NCBI RefSeq assembly: GCF_009649175.1
Contig: NZ_WJPO01000024.1
Location: 1 to 58,812 of the forward strand
DNA: 58,812 nt
DNA from: Rhodovulum strictum
Lineage (GTDB): Bacteria > Pseudomonadota > Alphaproteobacteria > Rhodobacterales > Rhodobacteraceae
Direction: 5' to 3'
The notes under the pieces are model-generated. The model had not been told where the DNA came from, did not search any database, and worked only from the letters and a program-made list of their open reading frames with translations. Positions within the stretch are counted from its first letter, which is position 1; every line of letters starts with the position of its first letter. Shown piece after piece: positions 1 to 8,342 of the stretch. Position numbers and translations under genes: made by a program.

Positions 1-6
1 AATCCG

Positions 7-75
7 TGACCGGATCAGATCGGAATTACTGACCGGATGTTATCGGAATCGCTGACCGGATGAGCCCGGAACGCA
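7..75. repeat. Three tandem 23-bp repeats, probable IS21-family terminus
   Basis: Three direct repeats with exact 23-bp spacing start at 7, 30 and 53. Each opens with TGACCGGAT and most continue with an ATCGGAAT block. Multiple terminal repeats of this size, which bind the transposase, are typical of IS21-family ends. No istA or istB coding sequence lies in the window, so the body of the element would be to the left of position 1. The family assignment is inferred from the repeat architecture alone. Confidence 0.5.
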
Positions 76-452
76 CATGCTGGTGCACCGTTAGCCTTCT
101 GCCCGAACTGGCGGCGCAAGGAGGACTGCACGCCTGCGCGGTCCGGCACCTCGCCCGCGATCAAGCTGGTGCGGATTGCCTCTTCGCTCTGGCGTTCTAT
201 CCGCAGCCGGTCGCACTCTCCGCCGGTCACATGGCGGACCGCCCCAGAATTCCTCCAGACGACGAACGGAACCATCGCTCGAGAGGTTCGACGGCGGCGC
301 TGTCTAGCGGAAGTTCGGCCAGTCAGGGTGCGTCCAGTTCCAGCGCATGAGCTATAGGGACCCATTCCATAACTCATCAGGCGCGCGTCTTTCGGTGGTG
401 CCGATACCCTGAACTGCCTTGGGTCGTCTTTCCTGCGTGCATGCTTGTGCGT
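76..452. other. Region without a convincing gene
   Basis: Open frames exist on both strands because the DNA is GC-rich. None has a ribosome binding site or a family I recognise. A minus-strand frame (about 275 to 15) reads into the IS21-like repeats and may be the tail of a gene cut by that element, but I cannot name it. Confidence 0.4.
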
Positions 453-623
453 TCAGGCGGCCTTGACCATCGGCTCGTAGCGCACCTCGGTCATGGCTTC
501 TTTCAGCCAGGCGGGTTGCAGATCGCCATTGTTCCACTGGTACAGATAGCCAACGAGCGTATCGGTCTTCTTGCAGAGAATCCGCAAGATGGGTTCGCCG
601 GTCAGGCGGGTGTTCGGGGACAT
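453..623 (-). CDS. Small hypothetical protein, 56 aa
   Basis: A short ATG frame with a good ribosome binding site (AAGAGGAG about 5 bases upstream on the minus strand). The product begins MSPNTRLTGEPILRILCKK and ends EPMVKAA. It has a mixed hydrophilic composition with several aromatic residues (GYLYQW) and no signal peptide or membrane segment. It lies downstream of, and on the same strand as, the VirC-like pair but 140 bases away from it. I do not recognise the family. The start and Shine-Dalgarno sequence make it a plausible real gene. Confidence 0.5.
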   Translation of the reverse strand: MSPNTRLTGEPILRILCKKTDTLVGYLYQWNNGDLQPAWLKEAMTEVRYEPMVKAA

Positions 624-762
624 GATGCGCTCCTCTTACCTGGACATCAAAACTGGTGAACATGGAGGTCAATGAATACTTGCCGGTCGTGTTAACGGGA
701 GGATTCTGCAGCTGCAAGATTAACCGGAGCATTGCGCGAGGAATTCCCGCGCCGAGTGCAAC

Positions 763-1428
763 TTATCTTTTTGGACAGGGTACTTCCGGCAGGCCGGCCT
801 CTTGCTGCAACGCGGCATCTGCCCTGATCTGGACGAGCAGAGCGTCGATTTCGGCCCAGACACGGGGCTCGACCTGGCCACGGATGAGAGTCCATTTGCT
901 CAACACGTCGAGCGGATCATGGGCGCGCAGGAGAGCGGCCAGCGCCTCATGATCGACAGCGAGGGAGGTGCGCGCGCGCCATGCCGTATTCCGGCTGCGC
1001 GGTTCGGTCGATGGCGGTACGAACTCCGGTCCGACCTGCCAGTTCCTGACCGCGCGGCGCAGGGCGGCCCGGATGACCTGGGCGGGCGCGACCCCGCAGG
1101 CGAGGAGTTCCGCCTCCTGCCGGGCGAGTGCATTCACCCGGATGTCGATCTTTCGCGTGGTGGCCGTGCGCTGAACGGGCGGCGGCATCATGGGCATTGC
1201 CGACAAATCCTCGCCGGGGATGGTTCCCGAACGACCAGATGTGCTGCCCGGCGTGATCAGGACCGGCGGCACCGGCCCCGCAGGTTCCGGCGGAGCCGGG
1301 TTCTCGGCACCGGTGCGGCACCCCGCCCGCCCTTCTTCTTCCCTTCCCGGGTTTTCTTGTCCCTCCGGCCTCAGCGCGGCGGCATAGGTCGGGTCAGGCC
1401 GGGTGATGGTGGGGATCCTCTTCCGCAA
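763..1428 (-). CDS. VirC2-like ribbon-helix-helix protein
   Basis: A 221-aa protein encoded just after the ParA/VirC1-like gene on the same strand. The N-terminal half is proline- and glycine-rich and probably disordered. From the segment TTRKIDIRVNALARQEAELL onward a ribbon-helix-helix-type DNA-binding fold is likely (a beta strand KIDIRV followed by two helices). I chose a TTG start at 1428 because a GAGG motif lies 8 bases upstream and it sits 10 bases after the stop of the upstream gene. An in-frame start further upstream would overlap parA. The pairing of a ParA-type ATPase with an RHH protein next to a relaxase locus matches VirC1-VirC2 of Agrobacterium, which bind the overdrive sequence beside the border. 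A ParB or MobC-like accessory role is an alternative. The name is inferred from context plus fold. Confidence 0.5.
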   Translation of the reverse strand: MRKRIPTITRPDPTYAAALRPEGQENPGREEEGRAGCRTGAENPAPPEPAGPVPPVLITPGSTSGRSGTIPGEDLSAMPMMPPPVQRTATTRKIDIRVNALARQEAELLACGVAPAQVIRAALRRAVRNWQVGPEFVPPSTEPRSRNTAWRARTSLAVDHEALAALLRAHDPLDVLSKWTLIRGQVEPRVWAEIDALLVQIRADAALQQEAGLPEVPCPKR

Positions 1429-1438
1429 CGCTCTGACC

Positions 1439-2158
1439 TCACGCGGCCAGGATGTCGTTGAGGATGTCGGCCGCCTCTTCCAGGGCTTCGACCACGTGGC
1501 GTACATGCGGACGCATCAGGGGATTGGGATCGGCCTGCTTCTGCTGGGCCACCGCATGCAGAAGCCCTTTCTCGTCCATCTCCTTGTAGACGTTGCGCCG
1601 CATCATGACGGTCTCGATGACCGGGAACCGGGCAATCGCTGCCTCGATCAAGGCCGCATCCGCGCGGGTGGTTTTCTGGTCGACCATGTTCAGGACGACG
1701 TGATGGCGCGGCAGGCTCGCCGGATCGTCGACGCGGGAGCGCAGCTTTTCGAACCAGTCGGCGGTCTGCGCGCCGACATCGAGATCCGAGGTCGAGAGCA
1801 TGACCGGCGTGACGATGTGATCGGCGAGGACTGCGATCCCGTCCGACCATTCGGCACCTACGCCTGCGGTGTCGATGAAGATGAAATCTGCCGCGTCCGC
1901 CGCATAGGCCTGCTCGATCCAGTGATCCACGGCCCCGACGGTATCGACCGATACCGAGCGCAGGAGAGGTGATCCCAGACCCGCCGCATCGGCCCGCCTG
2001 TGCCAGGCGCCGAGCACCCCGGTGCTGTCTGTATCGATCAGAAGGACCCGGCGCCCGGCTGCCACGGCGGCGCTGATCAAGGCCCGCGAGAGCGTGGTTT
2101 TGCCACTCCCCCCTTTCCGGGCCATTGCGGCGATGACCACGAGATTGTCGTTCGGCAT
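1439..2158 (-). CDS. ParA/MinD-type ATPase, VirC1-like
   Basis: A 239-aa protein with a deviant Walker A motif KGGSGKTT at residues 15-22, a following DTDST motif, and the FIFIDTAGVG segment typical of ParA/MinD/Soj ATPases. These proteins form ATP-dependent dimers on DNA and position or partition cargo; VirC1 in Agrobacterium recruits the relaxosome to the coupling protein. It is divergent from the HTH-MobC/relaxase/VirD4 genes, separated from them by the heptamer array and the oriT-like element, and followed by the RHH gene. That context favours a VirC1-type transfer role, but plasmid partitioning (ParA) remains possible. Confidence 0.75.
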   Translation of the reverse strand: MPNDNLVVIAAMARKGGSGKTTLSRALISAAVAAGRRVLLIDTDSTGVLGAWHRRADAAGLGSPLLRSVSVDTVGAVDHWIEQAYAADAADFIFIDTAGVGAEWSDGIAVLADHIVTPVMLSTSDLDVGAQTADWFEKLRSRVDDPASLPRHHVVLNMVDQKTTRADAALIEAAIARFPVIETVMMRRNVYKEMDEKGLLHAVAQQKQADPNPLMRPHVRHVVEALEEAADILNDILAA

Positions 2159-2238
2159 GGGTGCGGGCTTTCGGCGAGGATGGTGCAGGCGGGCAAAACA
2201 ACACGAAAGGCGCTATACGGTTGATTGGCGCGCGTCAA

Positions 2239-2620
2239 GCAGAAGACACGGTGCGGGCCGCCGAAGCGCGAGGCGCAGAGGACGTGACGCACCCAGCGCA
2301 AGACGTTCCGCGGCGCGCGGAGGGCGCGATGCAGAAGACGCGATGCACAAGACGCGGGACGCGCAGCGGACAGCGCGATGCGGGACACAGAAGACGGGTG
2401 CCATTCGCCACCCGGCGCAGAGCGCGATGCGCGGAACGCGGAGCGCGGGACGCGATGCAGAATGCTGCGCGCGACATTTGCCACTTGCCAGAGGGCGCGA
2501 TGCAGAACGCGGAAGACGCGCTGCAAGGGACGCGATGCGCGGCGCAAAGAGCGCACGACGCGGTGCAGGGGACGCGCGACGCGATGCAGAGAGCGCAAGG
2601 CGCGGTGCATTTGGCGGAAG
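2239..2620. repeat. Degenerate tandem heptanucleotide (7-bp) array
   Basis: About 380 bases can be cut almost throughout into 7-bp units such as GACGCGA, TGCAGAA, AGCGCGA, GACGCGG and TGCGCGG. The octamer CGCGATGC occurs eight times on the same strand, starting at 2325, 2339, 2374, 2423, 2451, 2496, 2531 and 2580. The gaps are 14, 35, 49, 28, 45, 35 and 49, so six of seven are multiples of seven. All six frames are largely open because of the repeat, and the predicted peptides show heptad-like repetition, so I treat it as non-coding. It fills the divergent gap between the VirC1-like gene and the relaxase operon, where a binding array for VirC1/RHH proteins, iterons or an overdrive equivalent would be expected. 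Confidence 0.8.
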
Positions 2621-2625
2621 ACGTG

Positions 2626-2648
2626 AAATCGGCCCTGTAGGCCGATTT
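2626..2648. other. Perfect 9-bp hairpin, terminator- or oriT-type
   Basis: AAATCGGCC and GGCCGATTT form a perfect stem around the 5-base loop CTGTA, followed by one more T. It could act as an intrinsic terminator with a short T-run. No plus-strand gene ends just before it, and it lies between the heptamer array and the oriT-like element, so a role as a relaxosome hairpin is equally possible. Confidence 0.5.
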
Positions 2649-2673
2649 TCTACATTGAGTACAAGACCTTGAT

Positions 2674-2745
2674 GCCTTCTCCGCTTGCGCTGGGAGAAGG
2701 CGGGCTTGTACGAAACTGGCAAGAAATAGGAACGTATACTTCACA
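2674..2745 (+). other. Structured oriT-like element, copy A
   Basis: A perfect 9-bp stem (GCCTTCTCC / GGAGAAGGC, 2674-2682 and 2693-2701) encloses the loop GCTTGCGCTG. Fifteen bases later comes a 29-base conserved block (2717-2745) containing GGAACGTATACTTCAC. The block ends on the A of the MobC start codon. The same arrangement recurs at 21557-21636 with a different stem sequence but matching loop and block. An inverted repeat beside a conserved motif directly upstream of mobilisation genes is the usual plan of an origin of transfer. The nick site is not identified. Confidence 0.55.
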
Positions 2746-3335
2746 TGGGCAGCAGTCGCAGACTGACCGATCAGGAGCGCCGTCAGGTCGTCCGGGAGCG
2801 GGCGAAAGGCGTCTCGGTGCGTGCAATCAGCGCGACCCTGAAGGTCTCGCCCAAGACGGTCTACAACGTGCTCGGCCGTGGTCGGTCCGCCGTATCCGCC
2901 AATGACAGCCGCACCCGTGTGCTGACCATGCGGGTTACCGACCGCGACCTTCGCGGCTTCGACGCCGCCCTTGCGCGGCGCGGCATCGCCCATCGCTCGG
3001 ACGCCCTGCGCTGCCTCATCGTGGCTGCCGACGACATCCTGCGCCCGGATGACGCCATGACAGAGGAGTTGCGGGGGCTGAGCGCGGCACTGAACCGGGT
3101 CGGCAACAACGTCAACCAGATCGCCCGGCGCCTGAACGAGGCGAAGCTCAAGGGCGAGCGTCTGCCCTACACGCCCGCCAGCCATACCGAGATCCGCGAC
3201 CTCGCGGTGCTCGTCTTCGACATGGCCGACCAGATCCAGGAGATGTTCCGCGCACGCCGCCGCGCGCTGGACCTCGAGGTCACCAGGGCCCTCGCCGGTC
3301 TGGCGCGGCCCGGGGCGGAGCATGGCGCGGAGTGA
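2745..3335 (+). CDS. HTH-MobC relaxosome accessory protein
   Basis: A 196-aa protein with two parts. Residues about 5-45 form a Hin/resolvase-like helix-turn-helix (LTDQERRQVVRERAKG, then ISATLKVSPKTVYNVL). Residues about 60-155 hold a strand-helix segment (TMRVTDRDLRGFDAALARRG) and the MobC signature LNRVGNNVNQIARRLN. MobC proteins bind oriT and help the relaxase melt and nick it. Its start codon touches the conserved oriT-like block, and the gene overlaps the relaxase gene by 14 bases, so the two are coupled. The HTH addition at the N-terminus may give extra oriT recognition or autoregulation; that part is inference. Confidence 0.75.
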   Translation: MGSSRRLTDQERRQVVRERAKGVSVRAISATLKVSPKTVYNVLGRGRSAVSANDSRTRVLTMRVTDRDLRGFDAALARRGIAHRSDALRCLIVAADDILRPDDAMTEELRGLSAALNRVGNNVNQIARRLNEAKLKGERLPYTPASHTEIRDLAVLVFDMADQIQEMFRARRRALDLEVTRALAGLARPGAEHGAE

Positions 3336-5673
3336 GGCCCGCGGCATCGGGCCCGCCCTTTTCGACCGCGACTGGAGCCGGGTCTCCGGCAGCTGGCAGG
3401 GGCTTGCCAGGGGCGCGCAGATGGTCCGGGCGGCGCGCGGCTATACGCCGGCCATCTTCAAGCCGATCTCCAAGGGCGGCTGCCATACCGGCGCGCAGCT
3501 CAAGGCCCAGCTCACCTATCTGACGACCAAGTCGATCCACATCCTCGACAGCCGCGGCACCCATGATGGCAAGAAGACCCTCACCGGGGCGGAGATTGAT
3601 CGGGTTGTGCGGCGCTTCGTGAACCAGTGGGGCGAGCGGCACAGCCCCAAGCTCGGCCATACCTCGCATCTGCTGATGGCCTTTCCGGTTGGGACCAGAG
3701 GCGAGGAGGTGCGCGCGATCACCGAGGCGATCTGCGAGCGGTTCTTTCAAGGTGAGGGGTCGCATTTCGACTACATTGCTGCAATACACCAAGATCGCGC
3801 GCATCCACATGCGCACATCGTTCTGAACCGCCGCAGCAAGGATGGCGAAATGTTCTTTCTCGGGAAGGATCACCACTTCAACTACGACGCCTTCCGGGTG
3901 GCGATGGTCGAGGCGGCGCAAGTCCACGGGATCCGGCTCGAGGCGACACGGCGTCTCGACCGGGGGGTCACGACCTACCGCGCCGAGATCGATGAGGTCT
4001 ACAAGGCCCGTGACGAGGGCCGGCCACCGGTCGAGCGTCAGCGCATGGGCGGCGATCTGGCGGCAGCCCTCCAGACGGTGGCGCGCAATGCGCTGACCTA
4101 TCGGGGGCTGGCTGTCGAGGCGTCCCGGTCGAACTTCGATGACGTGGCCGAGGCGCTCGCGCGGGCCAGCACCATCCTTGCCAGTGGCGGTCAGATCCAA
4201 TCTGATGGAGCCATCTACATGTCCAAAGACGAAACAGCGTTCGACACGCTGATCACCGAGTTTTCCAGGAACGTCCGTCAGATCGAGACGGCGATCGACC
4301 GGGCGCCGGCCGCCGAGCGGCCGGAGATCGAGCGCAAGCTTACCGATGTCCTGGCCTCTGTCGCGCATCTCAACCCGCTCGGGGATCGCTCGGCCGCACT
4401 GCTCGATGCGCCATCCCGGGACGGCGTCTACGCCCGGGCCAACATGCGCGAGGACCAGTTAGTGCGCCTCGACGACGATGCGGTGAAGGCACGTCTCACC
4501 GAGGCGCTGCAAGGTACCGGCATCGATCCCGAGGCCGTTGCCGCCCGCATGCGGGAGGGTGCGGGAAATGCAGCACTCGAACGGCAGTGGCTGGCGCAGG
4601 ATCTGCGCGCCATCGCCAGGGCCGGCGATCTCGATCTGGAGAAGGGCGAGGATCGCGAGGAAGCGCTCGACCGGCTGGAAGCCGTTCATGTCCGCCTGGG
4701 TGACGTCCTGACAGACGCGCGCATCCTGCGGGCGCTTGGCGATGTGGAAAAGACGGACGACGCCGAGGTTGCGCTGGCCTCGCGTCTGACGTTGCCGGAA
4801 CGCGATCTCACCGAGGCGCGCCCGGACGTCTTTGCGCCGTCCGAGCGGCAGGACTTCCAGCAGCTGGTCGCTCAGTTCCGCCGGACGGATTTCAACTACC
4901 CATTCTCGGATGATCCCTCAGTCCGCCGGGCAGGGGCAATCGAGGTGGAAGAGGCCCGTGCCGCCTTCAACGCCTATGCCCAGCGATCGCCCGACCATGC
5001 CGAACTGGCCTCGATGGCCTGGGACAAGATCACCGACAGCCGCAAGCCGCAGGAGTTCGCTGTCGAGGAGAAGGACCGCAGGCTTCATGTCGGCGACATG
5101 GATCTTGCGTTGCGGGATCCCTACGACCGTTTGGGTCCGATCACTGAGGAGCTTCGTACGATTGCGCGCTACCGCGCTGAAATGCCGGATGGCGATCTCA
5201 AGGCGACCATTCAGAAAGAGATTGGTCATCTGCATGCCGAGGGCGCCTCACGCGCCTATATCAGCGAGCGGAGCTTCGACATCGAGGACAAGGCCCGGCA
5301 GGATTATGCCGAACGGCGCTTTATGGCCGAGACTGCCCCAGATGTGCTGACGTTCCTGCAGCGGGCCGAGGCCGGGGATATGGAGCCGCTCACCGAGACG
5401 GCCGGGCAGCGCCTGGTCGCGCAGATCGACCGCAACCTGTCCCCGAACGCGGTCACCGCCCTGCGTGCTGGCCATGCCGATGTGCTGGAGAAGTTCACCG
5501 AGCATCCGCTGCGCCAGTTGGAACTCGCCAAGGCCTATCTCGAAAGCAGTGAGGTTACCGCGCACGGCCCTGCCATGGAGCGGGTGCTGGACGCCCTGGC
5601 CGAGGAACAGATCGAGGCGCAGCGCGCGCGTCACGCCGCGGCGCATGGCGAGAAGGGGATCACCCATGGATAA
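3322..5673 (+). CDS. VirD2/MOB-type relaxase
   Basis: A 783-aa DNA relaxase that would nick one strand at oriT and pilot it into the recipient. The N-terminal 250 residues hold the catalytic domain: motif I with a tyrosine candidate (QLTYLTTK, Tyr66), and motif III IHQDRAHPHAHIVLNRR at residues 155-171, giving the HxDxxxxHxH metal-binding triad (H156, D158, H163/H165). The long acidic C-terminal half is probably helical and variable, as in other Rhodobacterales relaxases. The gene overlaps MobC upstream and VirD4 downstream, forming a three-gene transfer operon. It is much longer than Agrobacterium VirD2 (about 420 aa), the extra length being in the C-terminal region. Confidence 0.88.
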   Translation: MARSEARGIGPALFDRDWSRVSGSWQGLARGAQMVRAARGYTPAIFKPISKGGCHTGAQLKAQLTYLTTKSIHILDSRGTHDGKKTLTGAEIDRVVRRFVNQWGERHSPKLGHTSHLLMAFPVGTRGEEVRAITEAICERFFQGEGSHFDYIAAIHQDRAHPHAHIVLNRRSKDGEMFFLGKDHHFNYDAFRVAMVEAAQVHGIRLEATRRLDRGVTTYRAEIDEVYKARDEGRPPVERQRMGGDLAAALQTVARNALTYRGLAVEASRSNFDDVAEALARASTILASGGQIQSDGAIYMSKDETAFDTLITEFSRNVRQIETAIDRAPAAERPEIERKLTDVLASVAHLNPLGDRSAALLDAPSRDGVYARANMREDQLVRLDDDAVKARLTEALQGTGIDPEAVAARMREGAGNAALERQWLAQDLRAIARAGDLDLEKGEDREEALDRLEAVHVRLGDVLTDARILRALGDVEKTDDAEVALASRLTLPERDLTEARPDVFAPSERQDFQQLVAQFRRTDFNYPFSDDPSVRRAGAIEVEEARAAFNAYAQRSPDHAELASMAWDKITDSRKPQEFAVEEKDRRLHVGDMDLALRDPYDRLGPITEELRTIARYRAEMPDGDLKATIQKEIGHLHAEGASRAYISERSFDIEDKARQDYAERRFMAETAPDVLTFLQRAEAGDMEPLTETAGQRLVAQIDRNLSPNAVTALRAGHADVLEKFTEHPLRQLELAKAYLESSEVTAHGPAMERVLDALAEEQIEAQRARHAAAHGEKGITHG

Positions 5674-7648
5674 GGGCAGGATCGCGGGCGGGATCCTCAG
5701 CCTCACGCTGATCGGTCTTGCCATCGGCTATGTCGTGGCAACGGGCTACCTGACCCTGCGCTACGGGCTCTCGACCGAGCGGATCGATTTCACGCTGCTT
5801 GCGCGGGAATACAACGCGTTGGGGGCCAACGCCCCGCGGGATTTCCTCTGGGTGAACCTGATCCTCGGGGTAAGCGGTCTGGCGGCATTCCTGCTCGGCA
5901 TCACGCTTCTGGGCGAGGCGCTGACCCGGTTCGGCACGACGCATTGGCAGACCCGGGGCGAGATGAAGCGCAACGGGTTCTTCGCCAAGCCGGGCGGCGG
6001 CTTCCTTCTGGGCAAGCTCGGCCCCCCGAACTCGAAGCGTCCCTTCCTCGTCTCCAAGACCTTTCCGCATGCGCTGATCGTGGCCCCGACGGGCCGGGGC
6101 AAGGGCGTTGGTTTCGTGATCCCGAACCTGCTCACCTACAAGGGCTCAGCTGTGGTGCTCGATGTGAAGGGCGAGAACTTCCGCGAGACCGCGCGCTTCC
6201 GCGCCAGCATGGGCGACAAGGTCTTCCGGTTCGCCCCGACCGACTGGGACCGCCCGACGCACCGCTACAACCCGCTGGCGCGCATCGCGGCCATGACCAA
6301 TCCCGACCGGCAGCAGATGGAGCTGAAGCTCACCGCCAAGCTCTTCCTGCAAACCGACAACGAGAAGCTGAGCGGGCTCCTGGCAGGCGGTATCGATCTC
6401 TTCGTCGCGGCGGGCCTTCTGGCCTTCGAGCGCGGGGTGCCCACCATCGGCGAGATCTACCGCATCACCGCCTCCGGCGGCGACAAGCAGAAGGAATACC
6501 TCAAGCGCTCCCAGGAGGTGAGGAACAAGTCCGCCAAGCTGATCTTCGAGCGCATGGCGTCGACCAACAACGACACCCTGACCTCTTACCTGTCGCTCCT
6601 GATGACCTCGGGTCTCGACACCTGGGACAACCGCGCGATCGACGCGGCGACCGCGACCTCCGACTTCTCCTTCCGGGACATCCGGCGCCGCCCGCATGCG
6701 ATCTATCTCGTGGTCGAGTCCGAGATGATCCGGCCCCTGGCCCCGCTGATCCGGCTGTTCTTCTCCGACCTGATCGCTTCGCTGCAGGCGCAGGAGCCCG
6801 GGGAGGATGAGCCCTGGCCCGTGATGATCATGCTCGACGAGTTCGACCGGCTCGGGAAAATGCCGATCGTGGCCGAGAGCATCAAGACGCTGCGGTCATT
6901 CGGCGGCAACCTCGCCATTGTCACCCAGACCATCCCGGCGCTCGACGAGATCTATGGCGAGAATACCCGTCGCTCGCTTCAGGGCGGTGCTGGCGTGAAG
7001 CTCTACCTCACCCCGTCCGAGCAGAAGACCATCGAGGAGCTGAGCCAGGCTGTCGGCAAGACCACCAAGCGCGTGGTGACCCGATCCCGCGCCGTCGGGC
7101 GTAATCCCTTCGAGGGGCGCAGCGTTTCCGAACGGACCGAGGACACCCCGCTGCTGACCGAGGACCAGGCTCGCCGCATGGATCTGGACGAGGTGATCCT
7201 CGTGATCGACGCGCAGATGCCGATCCGGGCACGGCGGATCAAGTATTTCGAGGACCCGGCGCTGAAGGTACTGCATGCCGGCCAAGCCGGGACTTTCCCG
7301 TATCCGGATGAAGACGGGCTGCGGCGAGATCGGCAGATTGCGGAAACCCGTGGGACTGTGGAACGGCTGATGCGGGAGCTGATGGCCGTGAAAGCGTCGG
7401 GCGCAGTGATGCCGGAGGCGGGGGCCGCCGCGGGATCGGACATCGCGCCGGCTGGTGACGCACGGCTCGAACCGACGAGGTCCTCGCGTGCCCGTGGCCG
7501 GGCGGCCCGCGCGCTCGCGGGCGCGGTGAATTCGGAGCCGGCGCCCCTGACGATCGACCTGGACCGGTTGGGCATAGCTGGCGCGGACCAGGCGGGGCTC
7601 GTCGCCGCCGTGCAAACCACGCGCTCGATCATTGCGGAATATGCTTGA
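5666..7648 (+). CDS. virD4: Type IV coupling protein VirD4/TraG
   Basis: A 660-aa inner-membrane ATPase that links the relaxosome to the VirB channel. The N-terminus has two membrane segments (residues about 7-30 and 62-85). Walker A is APTGRGKGVG near residues 140-149, and Walker B is MIMLDEFDRLG near 388-397. I chose the ATG at 5666, preceded by GAAGGGG, which overlaps the relaxase stop by 8 bases (ATGGATAA); the longer open frame upstream merely runs inside the relaxase gene. The C-terminal 130 residues are Ala- and Arg-rich, with little similarity expected. Confidence 0.92.
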   Translation: MDKGRIAGGILSLTLIGLAIGYVVATGYLTLRYGLSTERIDFTLLAREYNALGANAPRDFLWVNLILGVSGLAAFLLGITLLGEALTRFGTTHWQTRGEMKRNGFFAKPGGGFLLGKLGPPNSKRPFLVSKTFPHALIVAPTGRGKGVGFVIPNLLTYKGSAVVLDVKGENFRETARFRASMGDKVFRFAPTDWDRPTHRYNPLARIAAMTNPDRQQMELKLTAKLFLQTDNEKLSGLLAGGIDLFVAAGLLAFERGVPTIGEIYRITASGGDKQKEYLKRSQEVRNKSAKLIFERMASTNNDTLTSYLSLLMTSGLDTWDNRAIDAATATSDFSFRDIRRRPHAIYLVVESEMIRPLAPLIRLFFSDLIASLQAQEPGEDEPWPVMIMLDEFDRLGKMPIVAESIKTLRSFGGNLAIVTQTIPALDEIYGENTRRSLQGGAGVKLYLTPSEQKTIEELSQAVGKTTKRVVTRSRAVGRNPFEGRSVSERTEDTPLLTEDQARRMDLDEVILVIDAQMPIRARRIKYFEDPALKVLHAGQAGTFPYPDEDGLRRDRQIAETRGTVERLMRELMAVKASGAVMPEAGAAAGSDIAPAGDARLEPTRSSRARGRAARALAGAVNSEPAPLTIDLDRLGIAGADQAGLVAAVQTTRSIIAEYA

Positions 7649-7898
7649 ACGGGTCACCACGCATCCGGGACGCCGGCACGCTTGCGCCGAAGGGGCCGTG
7701 ATCGGTCATGCCGGTTGGGAACCGCACGGCCGTCAGAACGCGTCCCGGGGTGGCGCGGGAGCTCAGGCTTGCATCGTGAGCGCAAACGCGGCCAGGAGCA
7801 CGTGATTGTGCCGATTGTCCCGGCGAATTCTTCCACGCCGGGCGATTGCCGTGGGGCGGCCAATCGCTGTGTCCCGCCTGTCCGGTCTGGTCGAGTTT

Positions 7899-8342
7899 TC
7901 AACGCGCGCGACAATAGGGCTTCAGGGGAATGTCGCGCGACTTGTTCGTCTCGAACTTGCGGTAGCGTCCGCCCGAGTAGCGCGGGCAATCCCGCCCATG
8001 ACCCGCTGCGATTATCGCCGCGCCAATGTCATTTCCATTCGGATCATGGCAGATCCCCACCCAGCGATCATAGCTGCGCTGCCCGTTGAGAATACAGCTC
8101 ATCATCTTGCCCCGATAGGTGCGCTCCACCCATTCCTTTCCAGCGCGACCGCCACGCTCATTGAGTTCGGGGCTGTCCACACCGTTCAAGCGCACCGCGA
8201 TGCGTCCACGTGACGAGGCAATCTCGATGGTGTCCGCGTCTCGCACATGAACCAGCCGCCCCTCGATTCTCTGTGCTTCGGCAGTTGTCACGAGGAAGAC
8301 CAATGCAAGCATTGCCGAGGCGGCACGAATAACCAGGTACAC
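7899..8342 (-). CDS. Secreted staphylococcal-nuclease-fold protein
   Basis: A 147-aa protein with a signal peptide (about residues 1-23, cleavage near AEA) and an SNase/thermonuclease OB-fold domain. The catalytic elements are visible: RDADTIEI, then RLNGVDSPELNE, which keeps the Arg, Asp and Glu found in staphylococcal nuclease. Four cysteines in the C-terminal half may form disulfides. Start: GTG at 8342 with GAGGAG 8 bases upstream. It is convergent with virD4 and stands alone. A second, membrane-anchored SNase-type gene lies at 37.3 kb. A DNase role in the periplasm is likely from the family; the substrate is not known. Confidence 0.8.
   Translation of the reverse strand: MYLVIRAASAMLALVFLVTTAEAQRIEGRLVHVRDADTIEIASSRGRIAVRLNGVDSPELNERGGRAGKEWVERTYRGKMMSCILNGQRSYDRWVGICHDPNGNDIGAAIIAAGHGRDCPRYSGGRYRKFETNKSRDIPLKPYCRAR

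Noticed and set aside
2325-2587. CRISPR array
   Set aside because: Repeats are 7-8 bases, degenerate and without unique spacers of constant length; no cas genes.
2161-2640. Long overlapping open frames in all six frames across the heptamer array
   Set aside because: The 7-bp repeat gives similar stop-free reading in every frame and repetitive peptides; there is no ribosome site or family.
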